From Clostridiales bacterium (lineage in GTDB: Bacteria > Bacillota > Clostridia > Lachnospirales > Lachnospiraceae), in NCBI GenBank assembly GCA_003343625.1, contig QAKV01000022.1, forward strand, positions 31,665-95,664: 64,000 nt of DNA, read 5' to 3'. The notes under the pieces were generated by a model that ran no database searches, was not told where the DNA came from, and saw only the letters and a program-made list of their open reading frames with translations. Shown one piece after another: positions 7,634-16,369 of the stretch. Made by a program: the position numbers and the translations under genes. Positions within the stretch are counted from its first letter, which is position 1; every line of letters begins with the position of its first letter.

Positions 7634-9064
7634 ATGAAGCAAAATCGCACTTATGATATGATTGTAATCGGAGCGGGCCCGGGCGGGATTTTCTGCGCAT
7701 ATGAGCTGATGAGGCAGCGGCCCGATTCGAGGGTTCTGCTGGTGGAAAAGGGACGTCCCATCGAGGAGCGGATCTGCCCCAAAAGGACGACCGGGGTGTG
7801 CGCAGGGTGCAAGCCGTGCTCGATCACCACTGGCTTTGCCGGTGCGGGAGCTTTTTCGGATGGGAAGCTTTCCCTGTCTCCGGATGTGGGAGGCAACCTT
7901 CCGGAAATATTGGGGTATGATGAGACGCTGCGTCTGATTCGCGAGTCGGACGGAATTTACCTTCAGTTCGGAGCGGATCGCAATGTCTACGGGATGGATA
8001 AAGAAAAAGAGATCCGCGAGATCCGCAAAAAGGCGATTCAGGCCAATCTGAAACTGGTGGAATGTCCGATCCGTCATCTGGGAACGGAAGAGGGATATAA
8101 AATTTATGCCCGGATCCAGAAGCATCTGCAGGAAGTGGGCGTAGAGATGAAGTTTCACACCATGGTGGAGGAGATCCTGGTGAAGGACGGCCGGGCAGAA
8201 GGGATCCGAACGGATCGGGGAGAGAGCTTCTATGCCTCGGAAATCGTCGCGGCCGTAGGCCGGGAAGGGGCGGACTGGTTTCAGAGCAAATGCGGGGAAA
8301 TCGGAATCGAGACCACGCCGGGAACGGTGGATATCGGGGTTCGGGTGGAAGTGAGGGACGAGATCATGCAGTTCCTCAATGAAAATCTGTACGAGGCAAA
8401 GCTGATCTATCACACGCCTACTTTCGACGATAAAGTCAGGACATTTTGTACCAATCCCTCCGGCGAAGTGGCGGCGGAATACTATGAAGGCGGGCTTGCC
8501 GTGGTGAACGGGCACGCCTACAAGGCCAGGGATCATAAGACCGACAACACCAACTTCGCGTTGTTAGTGTCCAAGAACTTCACCAGTCCTTTCAAAACGC
8601 CCATCGAATACGGCAGAAAGATCGCGGAGTTGTCCAATATGCTCTGCGGCGGGAAAATCATGGTGCAGACACTGGGGGATTTCAAGCGGGGGAGGAGAAC
8701 CACGGAGGAAAGGCTCTGCCGCAACAATCTGGTTCCTACCTTAAAGGACGCGGTTCCGGGGGATCTGTCCCTGGTATTCCCGCATCGGATTATGGTAGCC
8801 ATTGAGGAAATGCTGGAAGCGCTGGATAGGGTGACGCCGGGGATCGCCAGCGATGAGACGCTTCTGTATGGCGTGGAAGTGAAATTTTATTCCAATCGGG
8901 TAATCGTAAACAGAGATTTTGAGACGAGCGTTCGGGGGCTGTATGCCATCGGGGACGGCGCGGGGGTGACGCGGGGGCTCCAGCAGGCTTCTGCCAATGG
9001 GCTGTCCGTGGCCAGAAGCATTCTGAATGCTGAAAGAAAAAACGGAAACGGATTGAAAGAATGA
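7634..9064 (+). CDS. NAD(P)/FAD-dependent oxidoreductase (COG2509-like FAD-dependent dehydrogenase)
   Basis: The 476-residue flavoprotein opens with a dinucleotide-binding fold, MIVIGAGPGGIFCAYEL. A Cys-rich stretch follows (CPKRTTGVCAGCKPC, about residues 45-60) and then GAGAFSDGKLSLSPDVGG, both typical of the uncharacterised COG2509 FAD dehydrogenases. The C-terminus has the second FAD contact GLYAIGDGAGVTRGLQQASANG. The substrate is unknown; the cysteines could be redox-active or bind metal. GTG 7616 is in frame, but ATG 7634 has AGGGAG at correct spacing. The gene overlaps the next by ATGA, so it is translationally coupled to a secreted folding factor. Confidence 0.88.
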   Translation: MKQNRTYDMIVIGAGPGGIFCAYELMRQRPDSRVLLVEKGRPIEERICPKRTTGVCAGCKPCSITTGFAGAGAFSDGKLSLSPDVGGNLPEILGYDETLRLIRESDGIYLQFGADRNVYGMDKEKEIREIRKKAIQANLKLVECPIRHLGTEEGYKIYARIQKHLQEVGVEMKFHTMVEEILVKDGRAEGIRTDRGESFYASEIVAAVGREGADWFQSKCGEIGIETTPGTVDIGVRVEVRDEIMQFLNENLYEAKLIYHTPTFDDKVRTFCTNPSGEVAAEYYEGGLAVVNGHAYKARDHKTDNTNFALLVSKNFTSPFKTPIEYGRKIAELSNMLCGGKIMVQTLGDFKRGRRTTEERLCRNNLVPTLKDAVPGDLSLVFPHRIMVAIEEMLEALDRVTPGIASDETLLYGVEVKFYSNRVIVNRDFETSVRGLYAIGDGAGVTRGLQQASANGLSVARSILNAERKNGNGLKE

Positions 9065-10062
9065 TGAAGAAATGGATGAAAAAGGCCGTGGCTTTTCTCT
9101 GCCTGCTGTCCCTCCTCGCGGGTTCGGCGGCAGGATGCGGAAAGGATTTTACGGTGGTGCTGACCACCGGTTTAAAGAAAAACGAGGTCTTTCGGATCGA
9201 AAAGATGTCCTGTACCCTGCCGGAGCTTATGGTCTATCTGACCAACCTGCAGAATCGGTATGAGTCGGTATACGGGGAGAAGATATGGGAAGCGAAGGCG
9301 GAAGGAATATCTCTGGAGCAGGAGGCCCGGGAGCAGGTGCTGGCGGAGCTGGCGCAGGTGAAGACCATGGCGCTTTTGGCCCAGGAGAGGGAAGTGACCC
9401 TGGATGAAAAGGAAGAGCAGCGGGTAGCCGCTGCAGCGGCGGAATATTTCGGGTCTCTCAATGAAGACGAAGTGGCGGCTCTGGGAGTGGATGAGGAATT
9501 GATTGCCCAGATGTACCGGGAGTATGCGCTGGCAGAAAAAATTTATCGGCAGATCGTGGAGAATGTCAACCCGGAGATCAGCGATGACGAGGCCCGTACG
9601 ATCACAGTCCTGGCCATCCGGATGGAAGATGAGCAGGAGGCACGGGACGTGTGCCTGCAGGCGAAGGAAGAAGGGGCGGACTTCGAAGCCCTCGCGGACG
9701 CTTACAGCGAGGACACTGTCGTCAGCTATTCTTTCGGGAAGGGGGAAATGGAGGAACCCATCGAGGCTGCGGCGTTCGATCTGGGAAAGGACGAGGTCAG
9801 CGATGTGATCACGGCCCAGGACGGCTATTATATCCTGAAATGCGTCAGCACTTTCGACGAGGCCCAGACCCAGCTCAACAAGGAAAAGATCGCGAACCAG
9901 CGCAGGAATGAGGCGTTCAATCAGGAGTACGACAGTTTTGTCAACTCCCTGGTGCGGCGCCTGAACGAGGAGCTCTGGAACAGCGTGACGATGATTCACG
10001 ATGAGAACGTGACCACGGATAGTTTTTTCGCAGTATACAGCAAATATTTCCAGACAGCGTAA
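9061..10062 (+). CDS. Parvulin-type peptidyl-prolyl isomerase lipoprotein (PrsA/SurA-like)
   Basis: The 333-residue protein has a lipoprotein signal peptide with lipobox AGSAAGC near residue 26, so it should be lipid-anchored outside the membrane. An N-terminal helical SurA-like segment is followed by a parvulin domain (about 180-275: ITVLAIRMEDEQEARDV, FEALADAYSEDT, FDLGKDEVSDVI, DGYYILKCVS). Such proteins help exported proteins fold. The domain is slightly degenerate: the usual G-x-L-G-F/W motif reads SFGKGEM. It overlaps the FAD oxidoreductase gene by 4 nt. An internal ATG 3 nt later is an alternative start. Confidence 0.85.
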   Translation: MMKKWMKKAVAFLCLLSLLAGSAAGCGKDFTVVLTTGLKKNEVFRIEKMSCTLPELMVYLTNLQNRYESVYGEKIWEAKAEGISLEQEAREQVLAELAQVKTMALLAQEREVTLDEKEEQRVAAAAAEYFGSLNEDEVAALGVDEELIAQMYREYALAEKIYRQIVENVNPEISDDEARTITVLAIRMEDEQEARDVCLQAKEEGADFEALADAYSEDTVVSYSFGKGEMEEPIEAAAFDLGKDEVSDVITAQDGYYILKCVSTFDEAQTQLNKEKIANQRRNEAFNQEYDSFVNSLVRRLNEELWNSVTMIHDENVTTDSFFAVYSKYFQTA

Positions 10063-10066
10063 ACTG

Positions 10067-10093
10067 TTAGCACTCATTTAAAATGAGTGCTAA
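10067..10093 (+). promoter_or_regulatory. CIRCE operator (HrcA binding site), perfect match
   Basis: TTAGCACTC at 10067-10075, a 9-nt spacer, and GAGTGCTAA at 10085-10093 match the CIRCE consensus in all 18 arm positions. It lies 7 bp before the -35 box of the htpG promoter, so HrcA heat-shock repression of htpG is expected. Confidence 0.95.
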
Positions 10094-10100
10094 TTTTATA

Positions 10101-10129
10101 TTGACAATTCGCCGTAACAGGGCTAAACT
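10101..10129 (+). promoter_or_regulatory. Predicted sigma-A promoter of htpG
   Basis: TTGACA at 10101-10106 and TAAACT at 10124-10129 are 17 bp apart, directly after the CIRCE operator and about 75 nt before the htpG start. Confidence 0.7.
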
Positions 10130-10203
10130 GTTCTTCAGAAGCGAAGAGCTGCAACACAGATCAGCCGGCGGGCTGAATGAAAAAAGAAAGGAACGTGATT
10201 TTC

Positions 10204-10968
10204 ATGGCTGAAAAGCATGGCAATTTATCGATTAATAGCGAAAATATTTTTCCCATTATCAAGAAATGGCTCTATTCCGACCACGATATCTTCTACAGGG
10301 AGCTGATTTCCAACGGCTGCGACGCCATCACGAAGCTGAAAAAGCTGGATATGATGGGCGAGTATACCCTGCCGGAAGACTATAAGCCCAGGATTTCCGT
10401 GATCGTGAATCCGGAGGAGAAGACTCTGAAATTCATCGATAACGGCATCGGCATGACTGCGGACGAGGTTGAGGAGTATATCAATCAGATCGCTTTTTCC
10501 GGCGCTACGGATTTCATCGCGAAATATAAGGATAAGGCCAACGACGACCAGATTATCGGCCACTTCGGCCTGGGATTTTATTCCGCTTTCATGGTGGCGG
10601 ATGAGGTTCATATCGATACCCTGTCCTGGCAGCCCGGCGCGAAACCGGTTCACTGGGAATGCGACGGCGGCACCGAATATCATATGGCAGAAGGCAGCTG
10701 GAACGAGATCGGCACCTGTATTACCCTGTTCCTGAACGAGGACTGCCTGCAGTTCTGCAACGAATACAAGGCGAAAGAAGTCATCGGCAAATATTGCTCC
10801 TTCATGCCTACTGAGATTTATGTCTCCCGGGAGAATACGCCGGAGACCCAGACCATTCTGGCGAGCGAGAAGCTGGACACCGACAGAGTGATCGAGGAGG
10901 TCAAGAAGGAAAAGGAGGACGATCCGGACCGGATCAAGATTGCGAAAAGGCCTGAACTGATGGCCTGA
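10204..10968 (+). pseudogene. htpG: Hsp90 chaperone HtpG, N-terminal fragment (reading frame broken)
   Basis: This fragment (254 residues from ATG 10204) carries the Hsp90 GHKL ATPase domain: the ATP-lid Asn/Asp motifs in FYRELISNGCDAITKL, the DNGIGMT loop, and IIGHFGLGFYSAFMV. An alternative upstream start at 10177 adds nine residues; the chosen one matches the usual MAxKxxxLSINSENIF beginning. The frame ends early at TGA 10966-10968, inside a 13-bp tandem duplication. Deleting one copy restores IAKRPELINDTHPLWMK and joins it to the downstream fragment. As written, only the ATPase domain would be made. A sequencing or assembly error cannot be excluded. Confidence 0.9.
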
Positions 10969-10974
10969 ACTGAT
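10949..10974 (+). repeat. 13-bp tandem duplication that frameshifts htpG
   Basis: GGCCTGAACTGAT occurs twice back to back (10949-10961 and 10962-10974). Thirteen is not a multiple of three, so the second copy shifts the frame and creates an in-frame TGA at 10966. Confidence 0.97.
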
Positions 10975-12319
10975 CAACGATACGCACCCCCTCTGGATGA
11001 AGAACCCCAGCGAGTGCACGAAGGAAGAGTACGTGGACTTTTACCGGAAGGTATTTCAGGATTATAAGGAGCCCCTGTTCTGGATCCACCTGAACATGGA
11101 TTACCCGTTCAACTTAAAGGGAATCCTCTATTTCCCCAAGATCAACATGGAGTATGAGTCCATCGAAGGCGTGATCAAGCTGTACAACAATCAGGTGTTC
11201 ATCGCCGACAATATCAAGGAAGTCATTCCGGAATTTCTGCTCCTGTTAAAGGGCGTTATCGATTGCCCTGATCTGCCCCTGAACGTGTCCAGAAGCGCCC
11301 TGCAGAACGATGGCTTCGTGAAGAAGATTTCCGACTACATCACCAAAAAGGTGGCGGATAAACTCTCCGGCATGTGCAAGACGCAGAAGGAAGAGTATGA
11401 GAAATATTGGGACGATATCGCGCCCTTCATCAAATTCGGCTGCTTAAAGGACGAGAAATTCTGCCAGAAGATGACGGATTACATCCTCTTTAAGAATCTG
11501 GACGGAAAGTATATGACTCTGCCCGAATGCCTGGAGGTCAACAAAGTGGATCCCGACGAGACCGGAGACGCGGCGGATGAAAAAGCGGTGGACGAAAACG
11601 GCGAAGCTGTGCAGGCCGAAGTTGTGGAAGAGAAGAAGGAAGAGGCCGATAAACCTGAAGAAAAGAAGGAAAAGACCATCTATTACGTCACAGACGAGCA
11701 GCAGCAGAGCCAGTACATCAATATGTTCAGGGCGGCGAAGATGGATGCGGTGATCCTGCCCGAACGCATCGACCAGCCTTTCATTTCACAGCTGGAGGCG
11801 AAGAACGAAGGGATCCATTTCGCCCGGATCGATGCGGATCTGACGGACGCATTCAGGGCAAAGACCGGTAAGAAAGCGCAGGAAGAGCTGAAGGCGCAGG
11901 CGGAGAAGATCGAAAAGCTGATGCGCAAGGCCCTGAAGAACGATAAGATCAAAGTCAGCGTGGAAAAGCTGAAGAACAAGAAGGTCTCCGCGGTGCTGAC
12001 CGTTTCGGAAGAATCCAGGCGGATGCAGGATATGATGAAGATGTACGGCGGCGGTATGGATATGAGTATGTTCGGCGGAGAAGGGGAGACTCTGGTGCTC
12101 AATGCCGGCCATCCGCTGGTAGCCTATATTACGGGACACGAGGAGGACGCCAATGCGAAGATGATCTGCGAGCAGTTGTATGATCTGGCCAAAATCCAGA
12201 ATGCGCCCCTGTCCCCCGATGCGATGACCAAATTCGTCGCCCGTTCCAACGAGATCATGATGCTGTTGATGAAGGAGGACTCGGGGAAGGCTGAAGCTGA
12301 ACCGGAGAAAGAGGAATAA
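10961..12319 (+). pseudogene. htpG: Hsp90 chaperone HtpG, middle and C-terminal fragment
   Basis: The remaining two thirds of htpG are open in the third frame relative to the first fragment, beginning within the duplication. The Hsp90 middle domain is recognisable (LFWIHLNMDYPFNLKGILYF, then IDCPDLPLNVSRSALQ) and so is the C-terminal dimerisation part (VLNAGHPLVAYITGHEED). A charged Glu/Lys stretch (about 11560-11680) interrupts the middle region. The first internal ATG is 10997, but no convincing ribosome site precedes it, so this part may not be translated. Apart from the duplication the gene looks intact, which suggests a recent event. Confidence 0.9.
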
Positions 12320-12345
12320 AGCGCCGGAATACAAAGTTTTGTGTA

Positions 12346-12388
12346 AACCCTCAAACTGATGTAAGATAGACTTACCGGTTTGGGGGTT
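12346..12388 (+). terminator. Hairpin between htpG and the RecQ-like gene
   Basis: AACCCTCAAAC at 12346-12356 pairs with GTTTGGGGGTT at 12378-12388 (one G-T pair), with an inner stem GTAAG/CTTAC. It may end the htpG transcript or act as leader for the helicase, whose ribosome site begins 8 nt later. Confidence 0.5.
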
Positions 12389-12409
12389 CCTTTGTGGAGG
12401 GGAAACGGT

Positions 12410-14632
12410 ATGGATGAATTGTTATATGACGTACAAAAACATTTTAAAAAGGTCAGACAGTTCCGTGAGTCGCAGGAAGAGATCATAACAGCGCTCTTAA
12501 GCGGCAGGTCTGTCCTGGCAAACATGCCCACCGGTTCCGGCAAATCTCTTTGCTATCAGTATCCCGCAATCAAATTGCCGGGGCTTACATTGGTGATAAC
12601 CCCTCTGATCGCCCTGATTCATGACCAGACGGCAAATTTCAACCTCAACTTTCCGGATGGGATGTTCAGAGCTGCTTTTCTTGTCGGCGATATGAGCCCG
12701 GCAGAATATAAAGAACAGATGCAGGCGATCCGGTCGGGCCGATGCAAACTCCTTTATGTTTCGCCGGAACGTCTGCTCTCCCCCAAATTTATCCGTTTCG
12801 CGAAGCAACTGGAGGTAAGTATGCTCGTTGTCGACGAAGCTCACTGCATTTCCATGTGGGGGTTTAACTTCCGCCCCGCTTATCTCAACATCCCGCAGTT
12901 TATGGATATCCTTCATATACATCCTTTGATCGCTGCTTTTACCGCCACGGCCACCGACTGCATAAAAAGAGATATAGAAACATTTCTCGGAATGAAAAAA
13001 GTCTGTCGTAAAGACAGCGGCTATATGAGGAAAAATCTGACACTTTCCGTCGTCCGCTGCACGGATGAGTCTGAAAAATATGCCCGGATCCTCGATTTCC
13101 TGGAAGAACATAAAAAGAAGAATGGAATTATTTACTGTTCCACGCGGGAAAAAGCGACTGAAGTCTATAACTGCCTGACGGGCAGATATTACAAAGCAGC
13201 GCTGTATCATGGCGGTATGGAAAAAGAGAAAAGGGAAAAAGCTTACCGAAGATTCATGAGAGGCTCCTGCAGGATCATGGTCTGTACCAATGCTTTCGGA
13301 ATGGGGATAGATAAGGGCAATATAAGCTTCATCCTCCATTTCGCAATGCCGCTCAATCTGGAAAGCTATTCCCAGGAGATCGGCCGTGCCGGACGCAATG
13401 GACGCGAAGCGGAATGCGTGCTGTATTATTGCGCGCAGGACAAAACGATCCTGGAAGGGGTTTTAAAACTTTCTGAAAGACCCGGGTGGTACGACGGACA
13501 AATGAGCAGGTATCTCGATGAGATGTCATATCAACGTCTGGATCAGATGGAGGAATATGGGAAAAACGGCGAAGGGCTGAGCAGCGCGATGCTCTGGCAG
13601 AAAATAGAAAGATATTTCCGCGAAACGCCGCTTCCCTGCTCCGAAGCAGAAGCGGACTGCATGCGGAATATCATCCTGAAAAAGACGAGAGAGATCCATT
13701 GCCTGTACACGAACGAGACGCGGGTCTGCGCATATATAAGGAACGGAAGCTTCAGGTGTGGCGAAACGATCCAAATCACAGTGTCCGGAAAAGGTCAGCC
13801 CGGGAAAACGCTCGCTGCGAGGATGAACAGACAGCTCACCTATTTTGATACGATGGTAGCGGATGCCGTTTATACCTTGCAGGCTTTTGGCAAAACGACA
13901 TTCTATCCCCGGAATATTCTCGCGCTGCTTTCCGGGGATCCTTCTGCTGCCATGAGGCCTGAAAAGGATAGCGGTCCGGGAAAAAACAAACGTGCGCTCA
14001 TCGTCGAAAGCCTTGAGAAGATGATGGCTACGGAGATAGAACTCGACCTGTCCGGATATCTTTCTTCCGGCAGCGTTCCGGAGCCGTTTATACATGGGAA
14101 TTTTCTCCCGCTGGAGCGACACGGGAAAAATGGATACACGATCAGGGAGATCCCTCCGCTATATCGATATGCCGAGCTTGAAGATCACCTTTTTACCATC
14201 CCCCAGGAAATGCTCTGCACATATAAGGACGGTAACCCTGAAATCAAAATGCCCAATTCTGCGGAAAACCTCAAACTACGGCACTTTCTGGCCAGAAGAG
14301 TGCTTATGATAAAGCGGTCGAGGTCTCCCCGCGGCCACAGCCCCATCAGCGCCAGCATAAAGCTGATCCGCAAAAGGAAAGGCGAGAGGGATATGCTGGG
14401 AATCCTCGGGATGGAAATCCGGCCGGACAATCCCCAGAAAAGAAGGGTCCTGAAAAATATCTGCAAAAAAGTCATAACCGTCCTGACCTGTTTTGAAAAA
14501 GAAGGGGTGATATATGGATTCCGCCCTGTCGGGACGGATGCTGAAATAGACGATGGCATTTTTTACAATATAAAAATCCTGTTATCCCCTTCCGATGAAG
14601 TTCGGGGGGAAGATGATCTGGATGAAAAATGA
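12410..14632 (+). CDS. RecQ-like superfamily 2 DNA helicase with atypical C-terminal region
   Basis: The 740-residue protein has a RecQ-type helicase core. Walker A is MPTGSGKS (39-46), Walker B is DEAH (142-145), and the RecQ aromatic loop reads CISMWGFNFRP. Motif VI is QEIGRAGRNGR. The normal RecQ zinc-binding, RQC and HRDC order is not evident after about residue 430. Instead, the last 130 residues (NSAENLKLRHFLARRVLMIK, RVLKNICKKVITVLTCFEKE, GVIYGF) resemble the winged-helix end of some plasmid or phage replication initiators; this is a pattern impression only. GGAGGGG precedes ATG 12410. Codons are more A/T-rich than neighbours, suggesting acquisition with the genes downstream. Confidence 0.85.
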   Translation: MDELLYDVQKHFKKVRQFRESQEEIITALLSGRSVLANMPTGSGKSLCYQYPAIKLPGLTLVITPLIALIHDQTANFNLNFPDGMFRAAFLVGDMSPAEYKEQMQAIRSGRCKLLYVSPERLLSPKFIRFAKQLEVSMLVVDEAHCISMWGFNFRPAYLNIPQFMDILHIHPLIAAFTATATDCIKRDIETFLGMKKVCRKDSGYMRKNLTLSVVRCTDESEKYARILDFLEEHKKKNGIIYCSTREKATEVYNCLTGRYYKAALYHGGMEKEKREKAYRRFMRGSCRIMVCTNAFGMGIDKGNISFILHFAMPLNLESYSQEIGRAGRNGREAECVLYYCAQDKTILEGVLKLSERPGWYDGQMSRYLDEMSYQRLDQMEEYGKNGEGLSSAMLWQKIERYFRETPLPCSEAEADCMRNIILKKTREIHCLYTNETRVCAYIRNGSFRCGETIQITVSGKGQPGKTLAARMNRQLTYFDTMVADAVYTLQAFGKTTFYPRNILALLSGDPSAAMRPEKDSGPGKNKRALIVESLEKMMATEIELDLSGYLSSGSVPEPFIHGNFLPLERHGKNGYTIREIPPLYRYAELEDHLFTIPQEMLCTYKDGNPEIKMPNSAENLKLRHFLARRVLMIKRSRSPRGHSPISASIKLIRKRKGERDMLGILGMEIRPDNPQKRRVLKNICKKVITVLTCFEKEGVIYGFRPVGTDAEIDDGIFYNIKILLSPSDEVRGEDDLDEK

Positions 14633-14633
14633 G

Positions 14634-14670
14634 CCTGACAAAAAAGTGATTTTTTGTCAGGACTTTTTTT
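14634..14670 (+). terminator. Strong intrinsic terminator of the RecQ-like gene
   Basis: A perfect 12-bp stem (14634-14645 with 14650-14661; arm CCTGACAAAAAA), a GTGA loop and a run of seven T directly follow the stop codon. Confidence 0.95.
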
Positions 14671-14992
14671 GTTATGCCCAGTATTTGCGCGCATATTCTG
14701 CTTTTTCTGCGGGCGGTAAAGTAAGAAGTAAAATAAAAAACAATAACAGAAACACCTATTTTGTTTTTGGTTTTACGTTTCGCTCTTTTTTTCATTTTTA
14801 GTTTATGATTTTATAATTCATATCTTTATTTCAATCCTTCACTTTTTTCTTAAAGTTTAACGTTTTTTGAATGCACCGCAAGGCGGTGCCGGGTACTTTT
14901 ATGAAAAGGTAATGAATAGTTAAGCTTAATTATCAGATTGATTTACGATTTAATGTTTTAATGTGAAAATGTGAAAGGAGAATGAATTCGAC
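14671..14992 (+). other. A/T-rich noncoding region with a small structured element
   Basis: No gene is seen in about 320 bases. Two short hairpins stand side by side: GCACCGC/GCGGTGC with an AAG loop (14873-14889) and CTTTT/AAAAG with an ATG loop (14896-14908). The region presumably holds the promoter of the five-gene operon. No DnaA-box cluster, tRNA or direct-repeat attachment site was recognised. Confidence 0.4.
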
Positions 14993-15412
14993 ATGATTCA
15001 AAATTCTAAACGATCTAAACGAAAGACTCAGCCGAAGAGAAAAGGAGCAGCCATATCGAAAATACCTCTTCAGGACAGGTTGAAACGGATTCATAGCGGA
15101 TACCCCTGTGATCCTGCCTATGCGATGCACGCCATATGTACGATGGCCAATACCCGGCTTCCTGAATTTTTTGGAGATCCTTCCCTTTTGGAACAATTTA
15201 CATGCGACTTATGGTTGTCGGATGCGGAAGCGAGAAATATGACTTTTAAAGAAGCCGCCTGGCGCATTTACCGGATCTGTATGGACAAAGACGAGTATAA
15301 GAAAAGGAAACACGAAGTAGAAAGCGCCATAGCGGATCTGGCAATTCCCCTGATCAGAAGCTGGGAAGAAAGGAGACACCTGTATGCAAAATCCCAAAAT
15401 TCCGCTGAATGA
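14993..15412 (+). CDS. Small protein with KIPLxxRLK motif, first gene of the ClpP/VirD4 operon
   Basis: The 139-residue protein has a very basic N-terminus (RSKRKTQPKRKG) and then KIPLQDRLKRIHSG (23-36), a motif repeated in the next gene's product. The remainder is predicted helical, with several aromatic and charged residues (EAAWRIYRICMDKDEYKKRK). No signal peptide or membrane segment is visible. GGAG is 12 nt before ATG 14993, a long spacing. It overlaps the next gene by 29 nt, so both are likely co-translated. I do not recognise a known family. The paired motif suggests a duplicated adaptor or docking segment. Confidence 0.7.
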   Translation: MIQNSKRSKRKTQPKRKGAAISKIPLQDRLKRIHSGYPCDPAYAMHAICTMANTRLPEFFGDPSLLEQFTCDLWLSDAEARNMTFKEAAWRIYRICMDKDEYKKRKHEVESAIADLAIPLIRSWEERRHLYAKSQNSAE

Positions 15413-15770
15413 GCGGCTGAAACTGGCAAAAAGCGGTTCCACCCCTTTTCTTTCGGCATATGAACTTACTGCCGCAGATATTTCCTCGGAAATACATAAA
15501 GTAACGGGGAACAGCCTTCTGACAGAACATTACAGAGATATCCAGAAATATACTTATGATAATGACACAAATATTCTGTACTTTCTGTCGCAGTTTTTAT
15601 ATACCCACACGGCTGCTGCAGTCTTCCTGGAAGAAAGCCTGAAACTGAAATATTATGGCCTGATAGAACCCTTTGCCATCTTATATGAGTATGAACTGGA
15701 ACAGCAAAGAGAAAAGTACGGCAGAAGAAAGGCGACAGCCACAGAAAACGGAAAGGAGAACGATCAATGA
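15384..15770 (+). CDS. Small protein with KIPLxxRLK motif, second gene of the ClpP/VirD4 operon
   Basis: The 128-residue protein begins almost at once with KIPLNERLKLAKSG (5-18), sharing nine of fourteen positions with the motif in the preceding protein. The rest is helical (LTAADISSEIHKVTGNSLL, YFLSQFLYTHTAAAVFLEESLKLKYY) with a charged tail. AGGAG lies just before ATG 15384, inside the end of the first gene. It overlaps the ClpP-like gene by ATGA. No enzymatic motif is visible. By position and shared motif it could be a partner or substrate adaptor for the peptidase or the ATPase that follow; this is inference. Confidence 0.72.
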   Translation: MQNPKIPLNERLKLAKSGSTPFLSAYELTAADISSEIHKVTGNSLLTEHYRDIQKYTYDNDTNILYFLSQFLYTHTAAAVFLEESLKLKYYGLIEPFAILYEYELEQQREKYGRRKATATENGKENDQ

Positions 15771-16369
15771 CTAATTCGCAAATGCCCGCCATCATAAAAG
15801 AAACCAGTTCCGGAACGGTATGTTACCGCATTCAGGACGCGATGTTCATGCGGAGGGAAATAACGCTGTCCGGGGAAATCACCCAGGAATCGGCCTCCGC
15901 TTGTATTATGCAGCTGCAATATCTGGCAGCACAGTCTGCCGATGAGGAGATAACGCTGTATATCAACAGTTCCGGCGGAGATGTCACTGCCGGGCTCGCC
16001 CTGTACGATGTCATGCAGGCCGTCAAATGCCCCATACATACCGTATGCATGGGTATGGCTGCGAGCATGGGAGCAATCCTTTTTACGGCCGGGGACATCA
16101 GGGATATCATGCCGCACGCTCGTATTATGATACACGACCCGCGCCTGAGCCAGGGCGTAACGGGGGATGCCATGCGCTTAAACGACATTTCCAAAGACCT
16201 TCTGGAAATGCGGCGTGTGCTCGGGCTCATTCTGGCCAGGCACACAAAAAAGAAGCTGCAGGAAATCTTCAAAGCCACACAGAAAGATACCTGGTTCAAT
16301 GCCCAGGAAGCTGTTAACTTCGGACTCGCAGACAAAATTATATACGAAATGAGAGGTGCATCCAGATGA
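15767..16369 (+). CDS. ClpP-family serine peptidase (orphan, within accessory operon)
   Basis: The 200-residue protein has the ClpP fold and a complete predicted catalytic triad: Ser100 in GMAASMGA, His123 in IMIHDP and Asp174 in QKDTWFNAQEA. The oxyanion-region motif INSSGGDVTAGLALYD is also intact. Housekeeping ClpP is normally encoded beside tig or clpX; here it sits between a small protein and a VirD4-like ATPase, each overlapping by ATGA. No Clp ATPase gene is in the window, so it may use a housekeeping ClpX/ClpC, the neighbouring ATPase, or act alone. It is probably a specialised paralogue and not the cell's main ClpP. Confidence 0.88.
   Translation: MTNSQMPAIIKETSSGTVCYRIQDAMFMRREITLSGEITQESASACIMQLQYLAAQSADEEITLYINSSGGDVTAGLALYDVMQAVKCPIHTVCMGMAASMGAILFTAGDIRDIMPHARIMIHDPRLSQGVTGDAMRLNDISKDLLEMRRVLGLILARHTKKKLQEIFKATQKDTWFNAQEAVNFGLADKIIYEMRGASR

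Noticed and set aside
10949..10974. Translational bypassing or programmed frameshift in htpG
   Set aside because: The perfect 13-bp duplication accounts for the shift; no known bypass signal is present.
14671..14992. A/T-rich region as replication origin or attachment site
   Set aside because: No DnaA-box cluster, tRNA end, flanking direct repeat or integrase gene was found near it.
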